A stretch of DNA of 64,000 nucleotides, taken from Pararhizobium sp. A13. Lineage in GTDB: Bacteria > Pseudomonadota > Alphaproteobacteria > Rhizobiales > Rhizobiaceae. The notes beneath the pieces are model-generated. The model ran no database searches, had not been told where the DNA came from, and saw nothing but the letters and a program-made list of their open reading frames with translations. Made by a program: the position numbers and the translations under genes. The stretch is taken from positions 372,001 to 436,000 of the forward strand of contig NZ_CP149512.1 in NCBI RefSeq assembly GCF_040126305.1, given 5' to 3'. The stretch's first letter is position 1, and each line of letters opens with the position of its first letter. This document shows, in pieces, positions 1 to 8,217 of the stretch.

Positions 1-578
1 AAGGCAAAGGCACGGTCGCCGAGACCCTGCGTCACGATCTGCCGCGCCCGCGCGAACACGTCATCACCGCCACGGCCGTCCTCTGTGACGGCGACATGAA
101 ACAACCCGATGTCCCGGCTCTCGGCCCGGTTGTTCATCAGGTGATCCCACTCGCCGCCCACCGCGGAAAGCTGGTCACGCCCCCGGAGCTGCTCGCCGCG
201 TTCGTTCTCGACCACGACATCGCCGTTGCGCGAGACATAGGTGATCATCGCCGCCACTCGCCCGCCGCCGCCGAACGATGCCATCTTCACCACGGCCGGC
301 TGACTGCCGGAGGCAAGGCCGGCAAATCGCGCCCGCATCGGCCGATCGGCGCGACGATGCATGCCGGCTCCCAATCCCGGGCGATCCCTTCCTCCCGCCC
401 GGAATCCGCCTCCCCGACCTTTCGATCCACCTACCAGCTCCGAAGTGCCGGCAGCCCCTCCCCGACGGCGGCGCTCGTCCTCGTCCGACGATGGCCGCCG
501 CCCCAGCGACAGATCATGGAGAAAGGCTGCCTTGCGGCTCTCCCATTCGGCGGTGAACGCTCCCAGGAAAAACTCCAT
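1..578 (-). CDS. Relaxase / mobilization nuclease (N-terminal part, cut by window edge)
   Basis: Open frame from an ATG at 578 running leftward to the window edge without a stop, about 192 residues. It would nick oriT and pilot the transferred strand during conjugation or mobilization. After a low-complexity Arg/Gly-rich leader (about residues 1-80) comes a conserved block with the motifs VVKMASFGGGG, AAMITYVSRNGDV and RDIGLFHVAV, typical of MOBP-like rhizobial relaxases. The tyrosine of TYVSR is the likely nicking residue. The start overlaps the stop of the upstream mobC gene (TGATG), so the two are probably translationally coupled. The histidine-containing motif III and the C-terminal domain lie outside the window, so completeness cannot be judged. 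Confidence 0.85.
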   Translation of the reverse strand, partial: MEFFLGAFTAEWESRKAAFLHDLSLGRRPSSDEDERRRRGGAAGTSELVGGSKGRGGGFRAGGRDRPGLGAGMHRRADRPMRARFAGLASGSQPAVVKMASFGGGGRVAAMITYVSRNGDVVVENERGEQLRGRDQLSAVGGEWDHLMNNRAESRDIGLFHVAVTEDGRGGDDVFARARQIVTQGLGDRAFA

Positions 579-1015
579 CAGGCTCTCCCCACCCGCATTC
601 GAGCGCCACGCGCGGCGAATGACCGGAGCTCAAGCAGCAGTGCGGCGACGGCACGCTGACCATCAGCGATCACCGCCCTCTCCGCCTCGGGCCGACCGGG
701 TTCTCTCCGGTTTGCCGCCCGCGCCAGCTGGTTGAGGTTGACGCCGACGGCTTGGAGATCGGACAGAAGCAGGCCAAGGATGGCGCGATCCTCCGGCGTC
801 AGGAAGGGACGCACGCCGGCCCCCTCCAGCGTCAGCGACCGCATGAACGCCGAAATCGTCAGTCCCGCCCTTGCGGCAGCATCGTCGATCCTGGCCATGT
901 CGCTGGCGCTGAAGCGGGCGTGAACCACCCTGTTCTTGCGCTCGGTTCGCCCGTCCCGTCCAGAGCCAACACGAGCGCCGGCGGTACCGCTTTCCCTGGG
1001 TGTCAACGCGCGCAT
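578..1015 (-). CDS. mobC: MobC-like relaxosome accessory protein
   Basis: 145-residue protein, family of plasmid mobilization relaxosome proteins MobC. It is expected to bind oriT as a ribbon-helix-helix protein and help the relaxase open the nic site. The segment KNRVVHARFSASDMARID followed by AARAGLTISAFMRSL is the characteristic RHH region (about residues 29-62), and VGVNLNQLARAANR is the conserved C-terminal helix of the family. I chose the ATG at 1015 because GAGGAAGG lies just upstream; the frame stays open to 1231 but that extension is poorly coding. The stop shares its last base with the relaxase ATG. A probable oriT sits about 60 bp upstream. Confidence 0.85.
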   Translation of the reverse strand: MRALTPRESGTAGARVGSGRDGRTERKNRVVHARFSASDMARIDDAAARAGLTISAFMRSLTLEGAGVRPFLTPEDRAILGLLLSDLQAVGVNLNQLARAANRREPGRPEAERAVIADGQRAVAALLLELRSFAARGARMRVGRA

Positions 1016-1071
1016 CGGACCTTCCTCGAAGCCGGCCGCAGGCCCATCGACGGCCCGTCCGTCGATCGTCA

Positions 1072-1110
1072 GCAAATTTGTATCACAAATTTGCGTATCC
1101 TGCCAAAAAC
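1072..1110 (+). other. oriT: Probable origin of transfer (oriT) with nic site
   Basis: A perfect inverted repeat (9-bp arms GCAAATTTG and CAAATTTGC, 5-bp spacer, 1072-1094) is followed one base later by TATCCTGCC (1096-1104). TATCCTG followed by a pyrimidine is the nic core of IncP/Ti-type MOBP origins, which places the predicted nick between 1102 and 1103 on the plus strand. The location just upstream of mobC and the relaxase is the usual one. The repeat-plus-nic layout mirrors RP4, where an accessory protein binds the repeat. The assignment is inferred from motif and position. Confidence 0.7.
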
Positions 1111-1771
1111 GATAGTACCGATTCGGTAACATATGTTCAAGTCGATACATAACGATCCACGCCCGACCTCCGGCCGTCGACAGCCATGCGCGCGCCGCAC
1201 AGCCGAACCGATCGCCGCAGGCCAGGTGCAAGGACCGACGCGACCAGCACCACCTACATCCGCCATAACGATTTGATTTGTATGAATGTAGTGATCAACC
1301 CTACATCCACTCGCTCCAATGCGACAATGTGTTTGTGGTGTGCAATTGGGGAGTGTGGAATATAGTCCACACTGTAGGCCGGACCTGTAGTTCAAAAACA
1401 TCCGCGTCATCGATATGAATATGATGTATTCACCATTTTCTTGCCTGGATCCCGGCGTTCGAGGCATGAGTGCAGGGAATAGAGCCGCTCCGGAGGGGGC
1501 ACCCAAGAACCTTCACGCTCACCCAACCGAAGGCGCTCAGCTCTCCGTTCAGCCGACCTTGTTCGGCAGTCATAAAGGATTCGCCGCGGGCGGTCAGGCA
1601 AGGGTCAGGACCTTCGACATGGCGCTGGCGCGGCTGGAGGGTTCGGAGCGACGCAAGGGTCGGCAGGAAGAATGCCTTCCTGAACCGGCCGATCGGCGGC
1701 CCAGATAGAACGACCGTCCGATGACGTCGGTGTTGAACTCGTCCAGTGTGGTGTACGGTCATTCATCAAAG
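1111..1771. other. No gene recognised
   Basis: About 660 bases between the oriT region and the WGR gene. Several overlapping short frames exist on both strands, but none has a convincing start, codon bias or family resemblance. It probably holds the promoter regions of the leftward mobilization genes and the rightward WGR gene. Confidence 0.4.
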
Positions 1772-1803
1772 ATGTGAATCGATTGGTCGCAATCGATTCA
1801 CAT
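1772..1803. repeat. Perfect inverted repeat before the WGR gene
   Basis: Two perfect 13-bp arms (ATGTGAATCGATT and its reverse complement) separated by 6 bases (GGTCGC). The right arm ends immediately before the chosen ATG of the WGR gene at 1804. It could be an operator or an RNA hairpin that masks the start; no T-run follows, so it is not a typical terminator. Confidence 0.75.
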
Positions 1804-2112
1804 ATGTCGTTGGACGGCGAGTCCGGTTCAGGCGACGCTGGCCTCATGCACCGGCATCGTTATCGCCTCCATGTCCAACGCATCGACGCCACCAAGAACA
1901 TGGCGCGCTTTTATCTGCTGTCGATCGAGCCAACACTGTTCGGCAATATATCCCTGGTTCGAAACTGGGGCCGGATGGGAACGCGTGGCCAGGAGCGCGT
2001 GCATTTCTTTGAAAATGAAAAGGAGGCTCTTACCCTCTTCCTCGATATTCTCCGCGAGAAACGGAAAAAGGGCTATCGACCCGCGCCGCGCTGTGGAAAT
2101 CATCGCCTTTGA
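1804..2112 (+). CDS. WGR-domain protein
   Basis: Small protein of about 102 residues made almost entirely of one WGR domain, named for its Trp-Gly-Arg motif, seen here as VRNWGRMGTRGQ. The lead-in NMARFYLLSIEPTLFG is typical of the plasmid-borne rhizobial family. WGR domains in PARP-type proteins contact nucleic acid ends. Stand-alone versions are common on alphaproteobacterial plasmids near transfer genes, and their role is unproven. Start uncertain: ATG 1804 directly follows a perfect inverted repeat, ATG 1846 is another option, and the frame is open from 1774. The gene lies between the mobilization genes and an HU gene. Confidence 0.75.
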   Translation: MSLDGESGSGDAGLMHRHRYRLHVQRIDATKNMARFYLLSIEPTLFGNISLVRNWGRMGTRGQERVHFFENEKEALTLFLDILREKRKKGYRPAPRCGNHRL

Positions 2113-2193
2113 TTGCAGTTTTCAGTATTGGGCCGATGACAACTATATCCGGTGGTGACAAGGATTTGCGGTCAACATGAGGGGAAAACATCA

Positions 2194-2472
2194 GTGACAA
2201 CGACGAATGAAATCGCGGATAAAGTCGCAGGCGATCATGGCCTGACTAAAGTTCAGAGCAAGGCCATCGTGGAGGCCGTGTTTGCGGCGATCACCACGGC
2301 CGCCACCTCGGGCGCCGAAACATCGATCCCTGGCTTCGGCAAGTTCAAAGTCAAGGACACGGCGGAGCGCGAAGCGCGCAATCCGGCGACCGGCGCCACG
2401 ATCAAAGTGGCCGCGGCAAAGAAGCTGGCCTTTACCCCGGCCAAGGCATTGAAGGACACGCTGAACAAGTAA
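2194..2472 (+). CDS. HU family DNA-binding protein
   Basis: 92-residue HU/IHF-type histone-like protein that bends DNA without strong sequence specificity. The fold is seen as N-terminal helices (TTNEIADKVAGDHGL and following), then IPGFGKFKVK and the arm sequence REARNPATGATIKV, with the C-terminal LAFTPAKALKDTLN. I chose the GTG at 2194, preceded by GAGGGG, because the protein then begins like other rhizobial HUs; the frame is open from 2152. HU genes often accompany WGR and DUF736 genes on rhizobial mobile DNA. It may serve replication, transfer or nucleoid structure of the element. Confidence 0.88.
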   Translation: MTTTNEIADKVAGDHGLTKVQSKAIVEAVFAAITTAATSGAETSIPGFGKFKVKDTAEREARNPATGATIKVAAAKKLAFTPAKALKDTLNK

Positions 2473-2521
2473 TCCGTCGGATCGCAGGGGGCCCCGCCTT
2501 TTGGCAGGGCCCTCGCTGCCA

Positions 2522-2830
2522 TTAGTCCCGGTTAGACCGGGACCAGATCAGGGAGAGGCCTTCCTCGCCTTCGACCTCGATAAGGGTTGCGTAGATCGGA
2601 GCGGGGAAGCTCGGATCGTCGAGCTTGACCGAGAGGTAGTCGCGGCCTTCGTTCGACGTCTTCTTCCAGGCGGCGCCGAACTCGACATTGCCTGCGAAGA
2701 TACGGAAGTCAGGGCCTTTCTCGGTGGAGCGCTCGACTGCGCGGATTGTTGCCTTGACGTTGAGGTTGAGGGTCTTGATGGTGCCGTTGAAGCCGTTGCC
2801 CGAAGCGGAGAAAGAGCCGATGGTTGCCAT
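2522..2830 (-). CDS. DUF736 family protein (copy 1)
   Basis: 102-residue DUF736 protein, a small family restricted mainly to alphaproteobacterial plasmids and integrative elements; its function is unknown. Recognised by the start [12 protein letters not shown], the central [34 protein letters not shown] and the end LIWSRSNRD. It is preceded by AAGGA. It forms a tandem pair with a diverged second copy at 2968-3291 on the same strand, and converges with the HU gene. No catalytic motif or membrane segment is visible. Confidence 0.85.
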   Translation of the reverse strand: MATIGSFSASGNGFNGTIKTLNLNVKATIRAVERSTEKGPDFRIFAGNVEFGAAWKKTSNEGRDYLSVKLDDPSFPAPIYATLIEVEGEEGLSLIWSRSNRD

Positions 2831-2967
2831 TGTCGTGTTCCTTTTCTGTTATTCGGGCCGCGCCCATCGCGGCCTCATATGAGGAGCCACTCGTCAAGTT
2901 GCTGTTTCGAGCCGCGGGTGGCGGGTTTTGGTGACGCCCCAGGTGCGGGGCGTCGTATCGAGCGCGG

Positions 2968-3291
2968 TCAGTCGCCAGAACGGCGGTTCGGCCGCGACCA
3001 GATAAGGCTGAAGCCCTTGCCATCTTCGTCTTCGACCAGATTGGCGTAGAGCGGAGCGGTGAAGCTCGGATCGTCGAGTTTGAGACCGAGATAGTTGCGG
3101 CCCTCGTTGGACTGCTTGGACCAGGCGGCTCCGATTTCGATGCGACCGACGAAGACGCGGTGACTGGGAGCGTTTTCGCCGCTGGAGCGCGTATCGGAAA
3201 CGATGCGGACGTTTTTGGTCTGGAGGGAAAGAGTGACGATCTCGCCGCTGAAGTCGTTGCCGGATTGTTGGAAGGTTCCGATGGTAGCCAT
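2968..3291 (-). CDS. DUF736 family protein (copy 2)
   Basis: 107-residue DUF736 protein, clearly paralogous to the downstream copy. It starts MATIGTFQQSGNDFSGEI, contains RVFVGRIEIGAAWSK and LGLKLDDPSFTAPLYANL, and ends in LIWSRPNRRSGD. I chose the ATG at 3291 because AGGAG lies just upstream and family members begin exactly here; the frame is open to 3378. The two copies share their backbone but differ along their length, so the duplication is old or the copies came from different sources. Function unknown. Confidence 0.85.
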   Translation of the reverse strand: MATIGTFQQSGNDFSGEIVTLSLQTKNVRIVSDTRSSGENAPSHRVFVGRIEIGAAWSKQSNEGRNYLGLKLDDPSFTAPLYANLVEDEDGKGFSLIWSRPNRRSGD

Positions 3292-3847
3292 TGTCGTTCT
3301 CCTGACTGGGTTGCCGAAGCCGCCCCTTGCGGCCTCGATAGCGGTCGTGAGGCGCCGATCGGGCCGACTGCATCCCAACGGGACCGCAGCGCTAAGCGCA
3401 GGGCGGCGAAAGCCGAACTTGTTGTCTCGCGAGGAATGCGGCGAAGCCGCAGGGGAAGAAGTTCGGCGAAGCCGTTGCAGGATCAGGACAGATTGGCGTC
3501 AGACCCGCCTGAAGAGAGGTCGTAAGGGGCGGCTTCCGGACACCGGTCTCGCGAGAACGATGCTGGGCAACGGTTTTCCAACTATGAGCCGGCACTGGTG
3601 GCGCGTCGGAGTTCGCCTTTTGAACCTGCGGTCTGAGCCCGTTCCTTGATCCGCGCCCTGCACGTATCAACCTCATATCCGGTCGCCGTTTGAACGGCCG
3701 CACCATAATCCCGCCTGCGGCGGCTAGGGCTCAGGAGGACGAGACCATTCTCGATGACGGCGTTTGAAGCCATGCCGCGTTTCGGTCGTCCACCTGGTTC
3801 CGGCGAGGCTGATCAGGCCTGTGCCGAACTGGTATGCGCTTAAACGG
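3292..3847. other. No gene recognised
   Basis: About 550 bases between the DUF736 pair and the IS110-type transposase. It probably includes one non-coding end of the insertion sequence at its right side, but no terminal repeats could be fixed by eye. No frame resembles a known protein. Confidence 0.4.
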
Positions 3848-4996
3848 TCACGGTCTGATCACCGCGCCCTCGATCACGACGCCCGCGCTGGCGTACTTCC
3901 ACAACGCCACAACCAGCTTGCGCGCCAGCGCCGTGATCATCACCTTCTTGAAGCGGCCGCCATTTTGCGCGACCCGTTCATTGAACCAACGACTGAGCGT
4001 TGATGCTGGCTGATGCCTTAGCCAAAGCCAGGCCATTTCCAACAGGGTCGATCGAAGCCGAGGATTCCCGGACTTGCCGATCCCTTGTTCCCGGTCAATC
4101 GATCCGCTCTGCCAAGGCGTTGGCGCTAGCCCTGCGTACGCGGCGACCTGCCGCCGATTGTCGAAGCGTCGGAACAAGCCCTCACCCCAGAGAACGGCGG
4201 CAAACTCGGGTCCGATACCGACGACCTTCGACAGCAACACCACCTGGCGAGCAGATTGCCGTTCCTCCGCAAGCATGTCGTCGCGCTCTGCCTCGACATC
4301 CTTGATCTGGTCGATGAGCAGCTCCATTCGGGCCAGCTCGCGTAGAACCTGCCGCTTCATGTGTAGCGGCAGAGCCCGTCCATCGCCCGTACGAAGGGTC
4401 TCCAGCTGCTCGTGTCGATCACGTCGCAGGGGATCGTAGCCGGTGATGCCCTGTGAGAAGAGCAGACCCTTGATACGGTTGCTATGTCGGATACGCTCTT
4501 CCATCAGAACTTTCCGCTCTCGGACGATGCGACGGCGATCTTCTTCATCGGGGGTCGGCACCCGCAACATCGAGCAGACCCGCGGCTCTCCCCGTTTGAA
4601 AGCGAGCAGCGCACGGATCAAAGTCTCGCCGTCTAACCTATCGGTCTTCACCCGCCGCTTGCGACGTGATGTGGCAATCGAGGCTGCGTCAACGACATGA
4701 CTCTCATAGCCCTCTGCTGTCAGCGCCCGGTGGACCCAAAATCCATCGAGACCAGCTTCCTGGATGATGATGAACGGATATTGGCGGCCGGTTCGATCGT
4801 GTGCTTTTCGGCGCAGTAGCCCAAGTTGGGCAAATAGAGCGGCGATGTCGCCTCCGGCAATAATATGCCGAGACATCTTCTCACCGGCGCCGGGCGAGAT
4901 AGACGTGAGCAGCCATGTCTTTTTGCTCAGTTCGATTGAGGCGTAAATTGCTGCGAGCTCAATGTGATCACCTGCTTGGACCTTATCTCGCGTCAT
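3848..4996 (-). CDS. IS110-family transposase
   Basis: About 382-residue transposase with an N-terminal RuvC-like DEDD domain and a C-terminal Tnp (transposase_20) domain. Visible acidic positions are the E of IIQEAGLDGFW and the two D of VKTDRLDGE. The first acidic position lies in ASIELSKKTW, where most family members have Asp. The C-terminal part has LSKVVGIGPEFAAVLWGEG, VAAYAGLAPTPWQSGS and GKSGNPRLRSTLLEMAWLW. The ATG at 4996 is preceded by GGAGCAGGA; the frame is open to 5056. IS110 elements use a bridge RNA from the non-coding end and lack classic terminal inverted repeats, so the element's ends are not assigned. Confidence 0.9.
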   Translation of the reverse strand: MTRDKVQAGDHIELAAIYASIELSKKTWLLTSISPGAGEKMSRHIIAGGDIAALFAQLGLLRRKAHDRTGRQYPFIIIQEAGLDGFWVHRALTAEGYESHVVDAASIATSRRKRRVKTDRLDGETLIRALLAFKRGEPRVCSMLRVPTPDEEDRRRIVRERKVLMEERIRHSNRIKGLLFSQGITGYDPLRRDRHEQLETLRTGDGRALPLHMKRQVLRELARMELLIDQIKDVEAERDDMLAEERQSARQVVLLSKVVGIGPEFAAVLWGEGLFRRFDNRRQVAAYAGLAPTPWQSGSIDREQGIGKSGNPRLRSTLLEMAWLWLRHQPASTLSRWFNERVAQNGGRFKKVMITALARKLVVALWKYASAGVVIEGAVIRP

Positions 4997-5056
4997 CGTC
5001 CTGCTCCTTTCCGCAACGGCATTGACGTCAACCAGATCACAACAGATCGCCGCCAC

Positions 5057-5781
5057 TACTCATAGGATCTCGATGGCTGTCGATCAGACCGGGGACGATC
5101 GGCACGCACCCGCAGGGCCGAAACGCAAGTGGAGGACGGCTGGGCCGAGGCTTTCTTGGCTCGCGAGGAATGATGGCGATCCGGGGTTCCCGCGTGACCT
5201 GTCACGTGGGGTGGTCGCTGGCAGGGGAAGAAAACGAGGCGGCCGTTGCGGACGCCGACCGAGCCGAGCATCGCGAGGCGGTCTTCGGTCAGACATGCCC
5301 CATCGAGACCGTAGAGGGCGAGCCAGCTGACAGACGGACAAGAATATGGCAAATGGCATCATCTGGCGGTGATCGGTTGCTCCAACACGCCAAAGTGGCC
5401 TATGCCAAGCTCAATCGCCGTCTCGAAGCACCGCTGGCTGGGACCAAGCCCTTCCTTTCTACCTCTTGGTTGCCACTTGATCCTGCACCGGGGGCTGTCC
5501 AGTAGCTAAATGGCCGACTGCTGTGGCGGGCTGATTGCTCGCCTGAAGAACTTGGCGCAGACATTTGAGGCTTACGAAGCCGAGCCAGCGGTTGCGCTCA
5601 GTGGTGTAGCCACTCGGACGGCCGGCGATCTTGGGAACCAACCCATGCCTCAGTTTGCGGTACTTAGTACGGCGCGCGGTCAGACTCCAATGGAGATAAT
5701 ATTGCAAATCTTGAGGTTAAGTCGGCGCAAACATTCTACATAACTGTATCCGCCGATCAAGATTCTGCAGAAATACGCGAA
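5057..5781. other. No gene recognised
   Basis: About 725 bases upstream of the IS110-type transposase. Its left part should hold the 5' non-coding end of the insertion sequence. Frames on both strands are short and look like debris; none could be matched to a family. Confidence 0.4.
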
Positions 5782-6336
5782 TTATGCCGTCCAGCCTGAA
5801 ATCTGATCTTCAGTGGCAACGACCTTGCCATAGGCAAAAGCAAGTGCTGACATGAAGGCAGCGTGGACCTGAGCGGCCGGCACCACATTGCCGTTGAATT
5901 CGATGTCGCGTGTCGCGCAAGCGTCTTCCACGATAGTGGTGTTATAGCCGAGGTCGACCGCGGCACGGCTCGTCGCATCAATACACATATGGCTCATCGC
6001 GCCTACGATGACGACATCCTCGATGGTCTCTGCATCCAAGACTTCCTTCAACTCCGTTTGACGAAAGGCGTTTGGATAGTTCTTGGTAATCACCAGCTCG
6101 CCATCAACGGGTTCGACGGCCGGAATGATCTCCGCCCCTTCCGTGCCAACAGCGAAAAACGGCGCGTCGGCCGGGCTCTCGTGCCTGACATGAATGACCT
6201 TGTCACCTGATGAACGGGCGGCCTCGACCACTCTGACTGCGTTGGCAATTGCCTTATCGATACCGACAAGCGCGAACTTGCCATTGGTCAGATAGTCTTT
6301 TTGAAGATCGATAACGATCACTGCGCGCTTGTTCAT
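5782..6336 (-). CDS. Isochorismatase-family cysteine hydrolase
   Basis: 184-residue hydrolase of the isochorismatase/nicotinamidase superfamily. The catalytic triad is visible: Asp10 in VIVIDLQKDY, Lys85 in VITKNYPNAF and Cys118 in MSHMCIDATSRAA. Members hydrolyse amides such as nicotinamide, ureidoacrylate or N-carbamoyl compounds, or isochorismate; the substrate cannot be told from sequence. The ATG at 6336 starts the conserved core; an in-frame ATG at 6345 is an alternative. It is divergently transcribed from a GlxA-type regulator about 93 bp away. That arrangement is frequent for this family and suggests the regulator controls it. Confidence 0.85.
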   Translation of the reverse strand: MNKRAVIVIDLQKDYLTNGKFALVGIDKAIANAVRVVEAARSSGDKVIHVRHESPADAPFFAVGTEGAEIIPAVEPVDGELVITKNYPNAFRQTELKEVLDAETIEDVVIVGAMSHMCIDATSRAAVDLGYNTTIVEDACATRDIEFNGNVVPAAQVHAAFMSALAFAYGKVVATEDQISGWTA

Positions 6337-6429
6337 TGGCCCCATCCATTCTTGCCGTTGCAGATGACGTCTAGATATTTTATCCACGACTAGCGCATAA
6401 TCGGCGAATTCGACAAATTCAGAGGCGAT

Positions 6430-7401
6430 ATGGCCATCTCTCAAAAACTACCCGAAATCGGGATCGTGTCCTATCCTGGCGCACAGGCTGCGTCGGTGCT
6501 CGGAATGACGGACATTCTGATTTACGCCGACGGGTGTGCCAGGAAGAAGCTTGCAGGCGACAGACCTTTGTTGCGCGTCAGCCATTGGCGGATGGACGCG
6601 GAGGAAGTACCCGTTCGCATCTTCGACACGGTCCCAGATGCGCAGGAAAGCCCGACCGTTCTCATCATCCCGCCAGGCCTCGGCGATCCGATACCAAGGG
6701 AGATTGCCTCCTCGTACGCCCGATGGCTATGTTTGCAGCATGCGGCGGGCACTTGCCTGTCCTCCATCTGCAAGGGCGCGTTTCTGCTCGGCGAGACAGG
6801 TTTGATCGCAGGGCGAACTGTGACAACGCATTGGACCTATGAGGAGGCGCTTTTGTCGCGGTTTCCCGATGCCAGGGTGAATACCGACAGGCTAATCATC
6901 GATGATGGTGACATCATAACTGTGGGGGGCATGATGGCTTGGCTCGACCTCAGTCTGAAGTTCATTGATCGTTATCTTGGGCCTGTCGTGATGATCGAAA
7001 CCGCCCGTACCTTCCTTGTGGACCCTCCCGGTCGCGAGCAAAGTTACTACAGCGCCTTTTCTCCTCGGCTCAACCATGGTGACATGCCGATTCTGAAGGT
7101 TCAGCATTGGCTTCAGACAACTGGAGCCAGGGAGACAAGCCTTGCCATTCTGGCTGCGCAAGCGGGATTGGAGCAACGGACGTTCATCCGGCGCTTCCGG
7201 AAGGCGACCGGGCTCACGACAGGCGACTACATCCAGCGCATCCGGGTCGCGAAAGCTCAAGAGCTGCTGCAGTTCACCAAAACCTCGATTGAACAGATCG
7301 CTTGGGACGTCGCCTACACAGACCAAAGCGCGTTCCGGAAAGTATTCGGCAAAATCGTTGGGCTCACACCAGGTGAATACCGCCAACGGTTTGGAACATA
7401 G
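6430..7401 (+). CDS. GlxA-family transcriptional regulator (DJ-1/PfpI + AraC)
   Basis: 323-residue regulator. Residues about 8-180 form a DJ-1/PfpI-like amidotransferase fold with the nucleophile-elbow sequence LSSICKGAFLLGETG; the Cys is retained. Residues about 220-320 carry the AraC/XylS double helix-turn-helix, with LAAQAGLEQRTFIRRFRKAT and IAWDVAYTDQSAFRKVFGKI. GlxA-type regulators respond to small metabolites and usually control adjacent catabolic or hydrolase genes. The start codon follows GAGGCG. It is divergent from the isochorismatase-like gene, its likely target. Confidence 0.9.
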   Translation: MAISQKLPEIGIVSYPGAQAASVLGMTDILIYADGCARKKLAGDRPLLRVSHWRMDAEEVPVRIFDTVPDAQESPTVLIIPPGLGDPIPREIASSYARWLCLQHAAGTCLSSICKGAFLLGETGLIAGRTVTTHWTYEEALLSRFPDARVNTDRLIIDDGDIITVGGMMAWLDLSLKFIDRYLGPVVMIETARTFLVDPPGREQSYYSAFSPRLNHGDMPILKVQHWLQTTGARETSLAILAAQAGLEQRTFIRRFRKATGLTTGDYIQRIRVAKAQELLQFTKTSIEQIAWDVAYTDQSAFRKVFGKIVGLTPGEYRQRFGT

Positions 7402-7483
7402 GGGTCGTTTGCGGGAGGGGGCGAAAATACTACCTTAAGCCTCCCCCGAGAAAACCGCCCGGCTTGGTCGGATGGGATGCAGT

Positions 7484-7687
7484 TAGTTTCTGACGCCCAA
7501 TGCAAGGCGGCAGGCCAATCCTGCGAAGACTGTCGCGAGACGATACTGCGGCAGCTTCCTGAACCGGACCAAACCGGTGACACGACGTCGACAGCGCCGG
7601 CTGGGCAATATGCACCCGGGCCGCAGCTCGACCGAAATGGAGCTCGTCGGCAACGGCGACGAAATAAGTAAGTTGGCGCAGTTCCAT
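7484..7687 (-). pseudogene. LysR regulator remnant (N-terminus only)
   Basis: The first 34 codons read [20 protein letters not shown] and on to QPALST, the start of a LysR winged helix-turn-helix. After that the frame becomes unrelated and stops, so the effector domain is missing. In a different frame the distal part reads [17 protein letters not shown] before a stop at 7484, which faintly resembles the C-terminus of a LysE/RhtB exporter. This may be the scar of a deletion that fused a regulator start to an exporter end; the second half is a guess. A very similar LysR start occurs at 18181-18399. Confidence 0.6.
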
Positions 7688-7876
7688 GCAAAAACCTTGT
7701 AACCAAGTGCATGTTCACCGTTGGTCGCGACACGGACCCGACGGCCAAAAAAGCGCGCAAGGCTTCAATCGGAGCCGCGAATCGTTGCAACCCTCATGCT
7801 CAAAAGGTAAGTTAAGGATGTTTAGCATCTAAAACTTTTGTTTTCAATACCAAACTTTCGAAAAAAGAAGGTTACA

Positions 7877-8119
7877 TTGATAAAACCAGCTCAATGTCGC
7901 GCTGCCCGAGCTCTCCTTGATTGGACCCAAAGCCAACTGGCCGACCGTACCGCGATTAGCGCTGTGTCCCTCCGCGCCTTTGAACGGGGTGGCGAAATGC
8001 GTGAGAGCAATTTGAGACTCGTGCGGTTCACGTTTGAGGCTGCGGGGATCGTGTTCGAGCAGGAAGGCGAAATGGTTCAAGGAGGAATTGGCGTGCGCTT
8101 GAAATCCAGCAATACCTAG
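7877..8119 (+). CDS. Small XRE-type helix-turn-helix regulator
   Basis: 80-residue single-domain DNA-binding protein. It begins IKPAQCRAARALLDWTQSQL, followed by ISAVSLRAFERGG as the recognition region and the tail TFEAAGIVFEQEG...IGVRL, a hallmark of a widespread rhizobial plasmid family of one-domain XRE regulators. No ATG fits. A TTG at 7877 has AAGAAGG just upstream; the frame is open from another TTG at 7838. The gene lies upstream of the PEP-mutase-like gene and could regulate it. A decapitated relative is at 19067-19177. Confidence 0.7.
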   Translation: MIKPAQCRAARALLDWTQSQLADRTAISAVSLRAFERGGEMRESNLRLVRFTFEAAGIVFEQEGEMVQGGIGVRLKSSNT

Positions 8120-8217
8120 TCCGTCGGTGAGTTCCATAAGGTTTCGCGACAGGAGAGACCGTACCGATAGGATCGTTGGCAGGCTACGACGCCACTGGCC
8201 ATAGGAGGGGCTGCCCC

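Noticed and set aside
1430..1762. 110-codon minus-strand frame between oriT and the WGR gene
   Set aside because: Composition looks like a non-coding shadow; no motif, no start signal, and it overlaps other equally long frames.
3424..5175. Shared 13-mer CTCGCGAGGAATG on both sides of the IS110-type gene, as possible target duplication
   Set aside because: Matches of this length are expected by chance in 64 kb, the copies are far from plausible element ends, and flanking bases differ.
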